Shown one piece after another: positions 52,328 through 60,979 of a stretch of DNA of 64,000 bases. Below the pieces are notes generated by a model. That model searched no databases. It saw nothing but the letters and a program-made list of their open reading frames with translations, and was not told where the DNA came from. Source of the stretch: Paenibacillus sp. 1011MAR3C5. GTDB lineage: Bacteria > Bacillota > Bacilli > Paenibacillales > Paenibacillaceae. Both the position numbers and the translations under genes were made by a program. Where the stretch lies: the NCBI RefSeq assembly GCF_003591485.1, contig NZ_QZCF01000004.1, positions 186,001 through 250,000 on the forward strand, given 5' to 3'. How positions within the stretch are numbered: the first letter of the stretch is position 1; each line of letters opens with the position of its first letter.

Positions 52328-53821
52328 ATGTCCACTCCTATGCAAACAGAACCGGAGACAGCCGGCGGGGACGGCTTCTCATTGAAAGCCATTCTGCCTC
52401 CGCTTATGGCGATAATTGTCGGTATGATCATGGTGATACTCGACAGCACCATCGTCAATAATGCCATTCCGAAGCTTGTAGATTACTTCGACACTGATCT
52501 AAAGACGATCCAATGGACCGTCACCGGCTATACGCTGGCTTTATCTGCCGTTATCCCGCTTGCAGGCTGGATGACCGATAAATTTGGCTCCAAGCAAATT
52601 TTTATGACTACGATAGCCCTATTCACGATCGGCTCCGTATTATGCGGCATTGCGCAAACGCCGGAACAGCTGATTATATACCGTATTATTCAAGGCTTGG
52701 GCGGCGGTATGGTAGGCCCGATCGGGATGGCGATGGTATTCAAGCTCGCGCCTCCAGAGCGTCGCGGATCCATCATGGGCTTACTCGGCATTCCATTGCT
52801 GGTGGCGCCGGCGTTCGGTCCTGTGCTGTCCGGCTGGCTGGTCGATTCGGTCAGCTGGCACTGGATTTTCTTCATTAATCTGCCGATCGGCATTATCGCT
52901 TTTATTCTCGGGTACAAATATTTACCGAAATCCGACCGCCACGCGGCGCCTCATCTGGACATCGTTGGCATGTGCCTCGCGCCGGTCGCCTTCTCGATGC
53001 TGGCATATGGCGTAAGCGAAGGCGGCACGAGCTGGTCCAGCGCATCGACGATTACGGGCTTGACTGTCGGCGGCATTGCGCTCATCCTCTTTATCTTCGT
53101 GGAGCTGCGGCAGAAGCAGCCGCTGCTGGAGCTGAAAGTGTTCAAGTCGTCTGACTTTACACGCAGCATCATCTTGACGTGGGTCGTTCAGCTTGCGCTG
53201 TTCGGGGCTATGCTGATTGTACCGTTGTATTTACAAGGCGTCATGCACTACACTGCGCTTGAAGCGGGCTTGATTTTGATGCCTTATGCGCTTTGCGCGG
53301 CACTAGGCATGCCAATAAGCGGCCGGCTGTTCGACAAGATCGGCGCTCGCCCGCTTGCCTTTGCCGGTTTTACCGTGGTATCCGTCGCCTTGTACGTGTT
53401 GTCCGGCATTTCGGTGGATACCCAGCTATGGGTTATTATCCTATGCATCTGCACCATGGGTCTTGGTATGGGCTTCTCTATGATGCCTCTCAACACGCAT
53501 GTCCTGAACGCTGCGCCTCGTCGTCTGGTGAGCCGCGTTACACCGCTGACAACAGCAGCTCAGCAAGTGGTTGTCTCCTTTGCGGTCGCGGGCTTGACGG
53601 GTTATTTGACATCACAGATTGCTGCCCATGCCGCAAGCGAGGGAGCGGATGCGAATCCGCTAAGCGCCGTCGTCGCGGGCTATGGGGATACGTTCTTCCT
53701 GTCCGCGTGCCTCGTGACCGCAGCTGTCGCACTGTCGCTCCTTCTGCGCAGGCCAAAGCCGCAGACAGAAGAAAGGGTCGCTGACGTGGACAATCCGGAC
53801 CCGGCGATCATGGGTCACTAA
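52328..53821 (+). CDS. DHA2-family (EmrB/QacA type) MFS drug exporter
   Basis: A 497-residue transporter with about 14 membrane segments. The DHA2 signatures are the N-terminal MVILDSTIVNNAIP, the motif A loop GWMTDKFGSKQIF and motif C LLVAPAFGPVLSGWLVD. This is the usual drug/proton antiporter group. The ATG at 52328 has only a weak AGCAGG ribosome site; an in-frame TTG at 52307 is possible. The 48-bp gap and the absence of a terminator make cotranscription with helD likely, joining a polymerase-rescue factor to an efflux pump. Its substrates are unknown. Confidence 0.92.
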   Translation: MSTPMQTEPETAGGDGFSLKAILPPLMAIIVGMIMVILDSTIVNNAIPKLVDYFDTDLKTIQWTVTGYTLALSAVIPLAGWMTDKFGSKQIFMTTIALFTIGSVLCGIAQTPEQLIIYRIIQGLGGGMVGPIGMAMVFKLAPPERRGSIMGLLGIPLLVAPAFGPVLSGWLVDSVSWHWIFFINLPIGIIAFILGYKYLPKSDRHAAPHLDIVGMCLAPVAFSMLAYGVSEGGTSWSSASTITGLTVGGIALILFIFVELRQKQPLLELKVFKSSDFTRSIILTWVVQLALFGAMLIVPLYLQGVMHYTALEAGLILMPYALCAALGMPISGRLFDKIGARPLAFAGFTVVSVALYVLSGISVDTQLWVIILCICTMGLGMGFSMMPLNTHVLNAAPRRLVSRVTPLTTAAQQVVVSFAVAGLTGYLTSQIAAHAASEGADANPLSAVVAGYGDTFFLSACLVTAAVALSLLLRRPKPQTEERVADVDNPDPAIMGH

Positions 53822-53873
53822 TCGCGATTTGGCTTCGATTCTCTCGTGTGCTACGGAGCCATTCAGGAGAGCT

Positions 53874-54590
53874 TTAGCGGAAGAAGGCTTTTATTGTCGG
53901 TTCCTGATGATAGGATGTAACGGTTAATTCCTTGTCTTCGTTCAAGGAGGCGAAGAATACATCTCCTATCGTCAGGTTCATTTTTTTGAGCTTATGCTCC
54001 AGCCAGTCCTCGGTAAGCTGAAGAGCGCCTAGCGTGAGCAACTGAGGTTTTCCTTCTTTAATAATCGCATAGGAGAGACCGAGCGAGCCGTTCGGAACAC
54101 CAAGCATAGAAGGCGTCGTCTCCTGATGGACCGCTTTCTTCAGTACGCTTAGCTGGCCATTCCCCTCCAAAATCGCCGCCTCGACCAGAGCAGCATCGAA
54201 TATGCCCTGCTCCCTTAGCATGCGCAAAATATCGTCCACGCTATATTGAAGCTTCCGTAGATTGGAGCGAAGGAACTGGCCGTCCTTCAATACGACAACA
54301 GGCTCGAAGGTCATCCATTTTCCAAACTTGCCGCTTTTGATCAAGAAATAGGAGAACAGCTTCTGCATAATGGCAATGGCTACGATGGCAACGGCGGTAT
54401 GGATATGCTGGACCTTCGGGTCGGCAATATCGGCACCCACAACAGAGCCGAGCGACAAGAAGATCAAGAAGTCGAAGACGGGGAGCTGTCCGATCGAACG
54501 CCTGCCCATAAACAGGGTGATGGCTAAGAGCAACGGATAGATCGTATAGATGCGGCCGATCACGAGCAGTGAATCTTTGACAAAATGCAT
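53874..54590 (-). CDS. DUF421 (YetF-like) membrane protein
   Basis: A 238-residue protein with three N-terminal transmembrane helices and a cytoplasmic DUF421 domain (about 85-160, PVVVLKDGQFLRSNLRKLQY and DDILRMLREQGIFDAALVEA). Relatives such as YetF and the SpoVA-associated YrbG/YdfR group are common in spore formers and linked to germinant or membrane functions, but no activity is assigned. AGGAGG nine bases upstream fixes the ATG at 54590 rather than the longer frame from 54635. It is divergent from the phosphate cotransporter gene. Confidence 0.9.
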   Translation of the reverse strand: MHFVKDSLLVIGRIYTIYPLLLAITLFMGRRSIGQLPVFDFLIFLSLGSVVGADIADPKVQHIHTAVAIVAIAIMQKLFSYFLIKSGKFGKWMTFEPVVVLKDGQFLRSNLRKLQYSVDDILRMLREQGIFDAALVEAAILEGNGQLSVLKKAVHQETTPSMLGVPNGSLGLSYAIIKEGKPQLLTLGALQLTEDWLEHKLKKMNLTIGDVFFASLNEDKELTVTSYHQEPTIKAFFR

Positions 54591-54753
54591 ATTCTCAAAC
54601 CTCCTGGTGGAAGATAGAATCAGCCCTTTCTCCAAAATAAGGTGTATATGAGTGTCGCAAATTATTCACATAATCATGAATTACCTGTCCTTAATTTTCA
54701 ACTATAATTGGATAGGACACGCGCTAACTCTATTTATAACGGGAGGTTGCTTA

Positions 54754-56367
54754 GTGGATTGGCAGGATATTATTTTTAAGTTTGTTGGGGGTTTAGGCAT
54801 ATTCTTGTTCGGTATCAAGTATATGTCGGATGGGCTGCAAAAAACAGCGGGCGATAAGATGAGAGGTTTGCTCGCCAAATACACGTCGAATCCGATTCTT
54901 GGGGTGCTGGTCGGGATCGTCGTAACGATATTGATACAGACGTCTACGGGAACAACCGTAATGGCAATCGGTCTTATCAATGCGGGACTTATGACGCTGC
55001 GCCAAGGAATCGGCGTCATACTGGGTGCCAATATCGGCACGACGATGACTGCTTTCATTGTCGGCATTAAGATTGAGGAATATGCCCTTCCTATTATCGG
55101 CATTGGAGCAGTGCTCTTATTTTTTATAAGTAACAAAAAAGTTCAGTACATCGGACAGATCATATTCGGCTTCGGCACATTGTTCCTTGGCTTGTCTACT
55201 ATGGGTGGCGGGCTCAAGCCGCTGCGTGCCTTGCCTGAGTTCACTGATTTTATTATTAACGTATCCGATAATCCTTTCCTAGGTGTCTTAGTGGGCACTA
55301 TCTTTACGATGATCGTACAGAGCTCCAGTGCCACGATTGGCATCCTGCAAACCATAGCGGATGAAGGGATGATTGGCTTAAGAGGAGCTTTGCCTGTACT
55401 GTTCGGTGATAATATCGGGACAACAATTACCGCGGTGCTGGCATCTATCGGCGCGACCGTGGCGGCTAAACGCGCTGCTTTGGTGCACGTCATCTTTAAT
55501 GTATTGGGTACGATTATCTTCACACTTGCTTTAGGACTGGTCTACAATGTCGTCATGTTCATCGGTGGAGACGTGAACATCCGTATGCAAATCGCATATG
55601 CCCATGGCTTCTTCAACGTTACAAATACACTCATCTTCTTACCGTTCGTAGGTGTGCTTGCGTGGATTGTGACCAAGCTTATTCCGCAGAAGGAGCAGGA
55701 GTTGGAGTTTCAAGTCAAATATCTGGATGCCCGTTTGCTGGCGACGCCTGCTGTTGCGCTTGGACAAGCGCAGTTCGAAATTATCCGTATGGGCAATGTT
55801 GCTCGTGACATGTTGAATGATGCGACGGCCTTCTTCTTTAAGAGAGAGACAAAAGCGGCTTCCAAAGCGCTGCAAAAGGAACAGCTCGTCAATGAACTGG
55901 AGCGCAAAATTACGGATTACATGGTGAAAATCCATCAAAACGGTCTGACGGAAAGCGAATCGGAGAAAGCCTCGGGTCTAATGCATACGATTAACGATAT
56001 CGAGCGGATTGGGGACCATGCCGAAAATATCGTCGAACTGACGGAATTGAGCGTAACGAACAAGGTGGAGTATTCAGCCGATGCGGTACGCGATTTGAAG
56101 ACCATGCTGGAGATGGCCGATCACACGGTTGAGCGTGCTGTTTATGCTCTGGAGAACGGAGATATGGAAGCTGCGGGTGAAGTGTTGAAGGGCGAAGCGG
56201 AGCTTGACCGGATGGAGCGGGAATACCGCAAGGCCCATATTCATCGCTTGAACCAGGGGCTATGCACGGGCAATTCAGGTGCGATCTACCTCGATATATT
56301 AAGCAATTTGGAGAGGATAGGAGATCACAGCAAAAACATCGCAGAATATGTGATGAAGACGGAATAG
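54754..56367 (+). CDS. Na+/phosphate cotransporter with PhoU-like tail (NptA type)
   Basis: From a GTG at 54754 (GGGAGG seven bases upstream) the protein is 537 residues. Two inverted Na/Pi repeats carry the QTSTGTTVMAIGLINAG and QSSSATIGILQTIADEG signatures, each followed by a GANIGTTMTA or GDNIGTTITA loop. The C-terminal third (about 345-535) is PhoU-like, with repeated ERIGDHAENI and ERIGDHSKNI metal-binding helices. It mediates sodium-driven phosphate movement across the membrane, with the tail probably sensing or regulating it. It ends at a perfect bidirectional terminator. Confidence 0.93.
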   Translation: MDWQDIIFKFVGGLGIFLFGIKYMSDGLQKTAGDKMRGLLAKYTSNPILGVLVGIVVTILIQTSTGTTVMAIGLINAGLMTLRQGIGVILGANIGTTMTAFIVGIKIEEYALPIIGIGAVLLFFISNKKVQYIGQIIFGFGTLFLGLSTMGGGLKPLRALPEFTDFIINVSDNPFLGVLVGTIFTMIVQSSSATIGILQTIADEGMIGLRGALPVLFGDNIGTTITAVLASIGATVAAKRAALVHVIFNVLGTIIFTLALGLVYNVVMFIGGDVNIRMQIAYAHGFFNVTNTLIFLPFVGVLAWIVTKLIPQKEQELEFQVKYLDARLLATPAVALGQAQFEIIRMGNVARDMLNDATAFFFKRETKAASKALQKEQLVNELERKITDYMVKIHQNGLTESESEKASGLMHTINDIERIGDHAENIVELTELSVTNKVEYSADAVRDLKTMLEMADHTVERAVYALENGDMEAAGEVLKGEAELDRMEREYRKAHIHRLNQGLCTGNSGAIYLDILSNLERIGDHSKNIAEYVMKTE

Positions 56368-56375
56368 CAGATGAT

Positions 56376-56424
56376 AAAACAGCTGTCACATGAGGCGGAA
56401 TAAGCCTCATGTGACAGCTGTTTT
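56376..56424. terminator. Bidirectional terminator between nptA-type and parB-type genes
   Basis: A perfect 21-bp stem (56376-56396 with 56404-56424; core CAGCTGTCACATGAGGC) around a 7-nt loop, with A4 before and T4 after the core. It serves both converging genes. Confidence 0.93.
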
Positions 56425-56428
56425 GCAT

Positions 56429-57538
56429 CTAGCGCAGCGTTTTCCAGCGGGCAAGCTGGTGTTCGATTTGTTCAATGATGCTGTCAATTTCATGCGGGAA
56501 GAGGGCACTGCTGCCTGGAGAGGAAAGCGCACTTGTTATTTCCGCTTGACGGCTTAGTAAAAGCTGCATTTGCTCCAGCAAATCAGATGCTTGCTGTGGC
56601 TTCGTATTATCCGTTGTTCTTGCGGATGAAGCGGAGCCCGAAGGAAGCAGCGGGCTTGCTGGCGAGTGGGAATCGACTACGACAGCCGTATGGTCAGTAA
56701 CCTCGGCAGCTGCAGAGGCATGATTTGCCGCCGGCTGTGATGTGGTACCGCTAATAGTAGATTGTCCCTTTGCTCCTGTGCTGGCAGGCTTCTGAGGCTT
56801 AGGCTCCTCTTGCTGGCGTGCGCGCTCCTTCCGGTTCTGCTCATAGACGGACCAAGTCTCGATAAGACCCGGGCCTGACTTGAGCAGCAGCTTTTCTTTG
56901 GTGCTGTCCGAGATGGTCTTATCCTTGAACAGCTTTGCAATCTTCTTCACGTCGCTGACAGGAAGCTCGTCCCGGGCGGCGATTAGCGCCAGCGGATCGC
57001 GATGCTCCATAGGAAGATCCTTTAGCGGCATGAGCTGGTCTTCTGTCAGCTTGTCCTTGCGGATCTCAATACCGCTGACAATCAGCTTTTTCACGGCATT
57101 GCTGAATTTCAGCAGCTCGCATTTATTTTTTATATAGCTTTCCGGCTTTCCAAGCTTGGCGGCTAAAAACTTCAGCGAGCTGCGGAATCTGGAATCGTTC
57201 ATGAGTTTATCGAAGGCTTCCGCTTCTTCAATCGGCGAGAAGCCTTCCCGGGTCAGATTCTCCGCAATCTGCTCCAGATAGATTTCCATTTCATCGGTCG
57301 TATTGGATACGATGCAAGGGATAGTGGCGCGTCCAAGGCGCTCGGTCGCTTTGTAGCGTCTGTTGCCATATATGATTTTGTAGCGCCCGTCAGCGGTCGT
57401 TCTTACTTTGATCGGGGACAGCAAGCCCAGCTCTTCAATGCTGCGCATGAGCTCTTGCAAGGCTTCCTCGTCGAATTGGTATCTGGGCTGGTCTTTGTCT
57501 TCATCAATTAGTGCAATCGGAAGTTCGATGATATCCAC
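56429..57538 (-). CDS. ParB/Spo0J/Noc-family protein without a ParA partner
   Basis: About 369 residues. The N-terminal ParB nuclease-like fold contains DEDKDQPRYQFDEEAL, the CTP-binding box GNRRYKATERLG (GERRxRA in canonical ParB) and AENLTREGFSPIEEAEAF. The central helix-turn-helix is near FLAAKLGKPESYIKNKCELL. The C-terminal 130 residues are low-complexity (Pro, Ser, Ala) and end with a helical segment (LLEQMQLLLSRQAEI). A GTG at 57538 is preferred because AAGGAG is only one base from the ATG at 57544. No parA, soj or replication genes are nearby, so this is probably a chromosomal paralogue acting as a DNA-binding or CTP-switch protein. Confidence 0.85.
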   Translation of the reverse strand: MDIIELPIALIDEDKDQPRYQFDEEALQELMRSIEELGLLSPIKVRTTADGRYKIIYGNRRYKATERLGRATIPCIVSNTTDEMEIYLEQIAENLTREGFSPIEEAEAFDKLMNDSRFRSSLKFLAAKLGKPESYIKNKCELLKFSNAVKKLIVSGIEIRKDKLTEDQLMPLKDLPMEHRDPLALIAARDELPVSDVKKIAKLFKDKTISDSTKEKLLLKSGPGLIETWSVYEQNRKERARQQEEPKPQKPASTGAKGQSTISGTTSQPAANHASAAAEVTDHTAVVVDSHSPASPLLPSGSASSARTTDNTKPQQASDLLEQMQLLLSRQAEITSALSSPGSSALFPHEIDSIIEQIEHQLARWKTLR

Positions 57539-57733
57539 GTTCATTCTCCTTCGTATCTGTCATTCTCGTATGGAGACGTCCGAAAAGGGACGATCCTATT
57601 ATATACCAGGACGGGCTATCCATGTAGAAGAAATTGGACTGGGTTTAATGGTTTTGTAAAAAAGTGTAACAATTTCAAGTTTTCTACCGTCTACTAAGCT
57701 GCAAGCATCACTAAGAGCATAAGGAGAAGATGG

Positions 57734-60463
57734 ATGAATCGACAAATGATCTTGATGGCGCTAGTATCTTCGGTTATTATTTTGCTTCTGATCATTCCGG
57801 CTCTGGAGAGGCCGAAGGACGAGCAGCAGCCTGCAAACGAAGGAGCGGAGGTTGCGGCTGCAGTAGAAGTTGAGACTGAACCGACTAGTAAGATACTAAC
57901 CACAGGTGAAATAGATAAGATGGACCAAATCCCGCCTTTAAATGCTTACTTGGAGCCAGCGACAGGCGGAATGCGTCTGGTGCTGGACGAAGAAGAGAGC
58001 CCATACGTGAACAGTGTGGCTGAGGATGCCATGGGAGGCTTGTCCGTTCATTTAGTGGAACGCGAGGTGGATTCGGGGAGCGCCGAATTGGGCTGGGTAA
58101 AGCAGTACAACCTGGTGGCTGTGAGACCAGATTCCGCTCAGATCGATACATATACTCTGTACACGGAAAAAGCAATTGACCACAGCTTTTATCCTATTGT
58201 CAAGCTCTTGAATGAACAGGAAGCGATGTTCATTAGTCGCTCGAAAGAAGGAGATGCGATAGAGTATCAGCTTGCCGTCGTTCATTTGGGTAATGGCAGG
58301 ATCCGCACGATGCCCTCTTTTTGGAGGATTCATTCCGATAACGAGGATGAACGCGACTTTCTGCTAAGCACCCATTACGAGTCTAATGAAGAGGGACATA
58401 TCTCCGAGGTTATGCTCACGAGCTATGAAGGCAAGCGATGGCAAATGGATATGGAGTCCTTCAAGTTGATTGGACACAGAGGACAAACCTATCCTGCAAC
58501 GGGAGACGCTGGCAGCGGCGGTCCGCCTAGACCATTGATGTATCCGACACCTGATTTGGAAAGATTCGCCTATTCTTTTACAGAGAAAGATCCCATCTAT
58601 ATCAGCAATCACTTCTTGGTCGCGGATTCAAAAAGCGGCAAGGTAATCAAGCTGTTCAGTATCGACGATTCGATGCAGTTGTCTGATTCGGGACTGGTAT
58701 GGAATAAGGAAAGCAGCCGTTTTTTTCTGGAATATGCGAAGAAAGGCGAGGAGATGGGGGTCGGCTATGACAGCGGTCCGGTTGTTTTTGCGCAGCAAAT
58801 CGCCTTTTATGATTCGAACGGGGAGCGGACACGCGTGCTTCATGCCGCCAAAGGAGAGCGGCTCAGCGTCTACAACTGGCTGGATGAGCATCGCTTGCTG
58901 GTGGAGAGCTACCGCCCGGTTCAGAGGGCGAGCGGAGGCTGGAGCAAGGGAGATATCGTCTACAAAGAATACGATGTGCGTACAGGGAAGCTAACGGCCT
59001 ACCGCAAGGAGCAGGACGCAGGCAAGCTGGCAAATGGCGAGACGGTGACGCTTAGGACGGCTGGTGGGACCTATGATTCCAAGGCATTCGTGTATGTCGA
59101 CCATAAGAACAAGAAGATATGGACACCGGATGTGAAAGGGCGGACGCATCAGAGCGGCGGGCAGCTCTATATCGACGTCTCCGATGCCGACATGCAACAG
59201 TACATTTTTGAATGGGATGATGAGGCTAAGTCACTTCGTCTGGTATATAGCACAAGCTCGTCCGAACAACAGCTGCGCCAGGCACTCGGCGACTGGCTCA
59301 TGCTGGAGGAACGTGGGGAAAGCTCGTTTCTTTATCTGAATACGAAGCCAAAGCCGGAGCTCAATGAGGAGGGATTGCCCGTTTTCTCAGGTGAACTTGC
59401 TCGTCTTAGCGGCAATGAGTGGTGGAACGAAAACAGAGACACTATAATTAGTCTCCCTGGGAATGAAATTCGCGCGCAGGTAAAGAGCCGTTATGGAACG
59501 CTGCGAATACGTTCTTCAGAAGGGGAACTTGAGCATTATAAAGGAGCACGGCAGTATTACGGTCGATACGAAGTAGAATTTACCAATAACGCAAGCAAAA
59601 AAATCAGTCTTCCTTCCTTGGAAAAAGTGGCGCTTGAGCTAGGGCGACCCGTTGGCGAGATGAAAGTATTATCTTTTGATGGTTTTGATCTGATTTTATT
59701 TGTGACGCATCAACGATGGTTCGGCAAAAGCTATGACGGAGAGTTCACTAATGTGTACGCATACGCAGCCACTGAGGACGGTAGAGCGATGCCGCTTACC
59801 TTTCGTTATGCAAGTCCTGGGGGCATTCAGTTGGCGGATTCCATCGTCGGTATGGTTGATACAGAAACCGGAACAGGGTCCTCAGTGCAATCAGCGACAC
59901 TCCAGTCCTACATGGGGGAAAAGCGTGTTGAGTTGGTCTGGACGGCAGACGTGAAGACGAAGACACTTACGTTGACTGGACTGAAGGATCGGACTAAGGA
60001 ATATGACAGCATCCGGACGATTGTGGAACGGTATGCCAATCGTCTGGAGCAGGCGCTTGGTTTGACCGATATTGCGTTGCCGGAAGGCAAAATGGATAAG
60101 GTGAAGCTTCGTTCGCTTTTCACGGAGAAGGCTTGGAACAACCCTGGCTTTCAGCGGCTCAAGACTGACTTTGCCAAGCTGGAGAAAGCAGGAACTCCGT
60201 CCCGCGCTTTTGCTTGGCAGCCGATTAACGCGCGGTATGACGAGCACGGCAACATTCGAGTTACGTTTACGTTCAATTTATTTTATGCGGTAGGGTGGGC
60301 CGCCCATTTGGAGGCGATCTTGAAGTTGGACGAATATGAATGGACATTCCATGACTTCGGCATGCTGGAAACCGAGTATCAGGAAGGCTACAAGGAGCTT
60401 GACGATAACCTGGGCATGAAAGGGTACAACGGACTGATCATTCCAGATGCTCTGGAGCGCTAA
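57734..60463 (+). CDS. Large membrane-anchored protein of unknown function (beta-propeller-like)
   Basis: A 909-residue protein with an N-terminal membrane anchor (residues 4-24, MILMALVSSVIILLLIIPAL), an acidic linker, and a long extracytoplasmic region rich in short beta strands. Repeating turns (SFTEKDPIYISNHFLVADSK, KEYDVRTGKLTAYRKEQD, VYVDHKNKKIWTPD) suggest one or two WD/TolB-like propellers over about 90-560, and a different domain lies at the C-terminus (about 560-909). I recognise no enzyme motif. AAGGAG precedes the ATG. It stands alone between the parB-type gene and repeat array B. Confidence 0.8.
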   Translation: MNRQMILMALVSSVIILLLIIPALERPKDEQQPANEGAEVAAAVEVETEPTSKILTTGEIDKMDQIPPLNAYLEPATGGMRLVLDEEESPYVNSVAEDAMGGLSVHLVEREVDSGSAELGWVKQYNLVAVRPDSAQIDTYTLYTEKAIDHSFYPIVKLLNEQEAMFISRSKEGDAIEYQLAVVHLGNGRIRTMPSFWRIHSDNEDERDFLLSTHYESNEEGHISEVMLTSYEGKRWQMDMESFKLIGHRGQTYPATGDAGSGGPPRPLMYPTPDLERFAYSFTEKDPIYISNHFLVADSKSGKVIKLFSIDDSMQLSDSGLVWNKESSRFFLEYAKKGEEMGVGYDSGPVVFAQQIAFYDSNGERTRVLHAAKGERLSVYNWLDEHRLLVESYRPVQRASGGWSKGDIVYKEYDVRTGKLTAYRKEQDAGKLANGETVTLRTAGGTYDSKAFVYVDHKNKKIWTPDVKGRTHQSGGQLYIDVSDADMQQYIFEWDDEAKSLRLVYSTSSSEQQLRQALGDWLMLEERGESSFLYLNTKPKPELNEEGLPVFSGELARLSGNEWWNENRDTIISLPGNEIRAQVKSRYGTLRIRSSEGELEHYKGARQYYGRYEVEFTNNASKKISLPSLEKVALELGRPVGEMKVLSFDGFDLILFVTHQRWFGKSYDGEFTNVYAYAATEDGRAMPLTFRYASPGGIQLADSIVGMVDTETGTGSSVQSATLQSYMGEKRVELVWTADVKTKTLTLTGLKDRTKEYDSIRTIVERYANRLEQALGLTDIALPEGKMDKVKLRSLFTEKAWNNPGFQRLKTDFAKLEKAGTPSRAFAWQPINARYDEHGNIRVTFTFNLFYAVGWAAHLEAILKLDEYEWTFHDFGMLETEYQEGYKELDDNLGMKGYNGLIIPDALER

Positions 60464-60510
60464 GTTGGACGTTTGTCGGTGTCTGTGGTTAAGGGAACGA
60501 GTCTCTACGG

Positions 60511-60900
60511 AGTCGGATGAAAGCGGAGTAAGAGTGTGCTGATGGACGAGATGGGGATTAAGTCGGTGAGACCGACTTAAAAGCACGCCATCGGGCGAGT
60601 TAGTGGGAATAAGTCGGCGAGGCCGACTTAAAGGCTTGCCGTCGGGTGATATGAACGAATTAGGTCGATGAAATCGACCTGCAAGCCCACCGTCGGACAG
60701 AGTTGAGTGGAATAGCGTTGTGTGACACCACTAAATGTGCTGAATCGGCGAAATGAGCGGAATAGCGTTGTGTGGCACCACTAAATGTGCTGAATCGGAG
60801 AATGGAGCGGAATAGTGTTGTGTGACACCACTAAATGTGCTGAATCGGAGAATGGTGCGGAATAGCGTTGTGTGACACCACTAAATGTGCTGAATGAGCG
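60511..60900. repeat. Tandem array B: about eight 50-bp units with covarying hairpins
   Basis: Units recur every 50-52 bp. Three carry perfect 19-nt hairpins with 8-bp arms and a 3-nt loop: AAGTCGGT/ACCGACTT (60560-60578), AAGTCGGC/GCCGACTT (60611-60629), AGGTCGAT/ATCGACCT (60662-60680). Four more hold an imperfect version (AGCGTTGT or AGTGTTGT with ACACCACT) at 60714, 60764, 60814 and 60864. Each hairpin is preceded by GGGAT or GGAAT-like sequence; the four later ones are followed by AAATGTGC. An initial diverged unit starts near 60511. Stem bases change in pairs, so pairing rather than sequence is kept. Confidence 0.92.
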
Positions 60901-60904
60901 AAAT

Positions 60905-60945
60905 AGGCTGTCCCGTAAGGTCAACCGTGACCTGCGGGACAGCCT
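60905..60945. terminator. Hairpin terminator at the end of array B
   Basis: AGGCTGTCCCG (60905-60915) pairs with CGGGACAGCCT (60935-60945), with an inner AGGTC/GACCT stem. The T content after it is modest on both strands. It probably ends the minus-strand lipoprotein gene. Confidence 0.6.
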
Positions 60946-60979
60946 GTTTATGTATCTTGCAGCCTATGCATAGACTGGT

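Noticed and set aside
60511..60900. CRISPR array or tRNA-like elements
   Set aside because: The 50-bp units lack variable spacers; the parts between hairpins are themselves similar, and no tRNA cloverleaf can be drawn.
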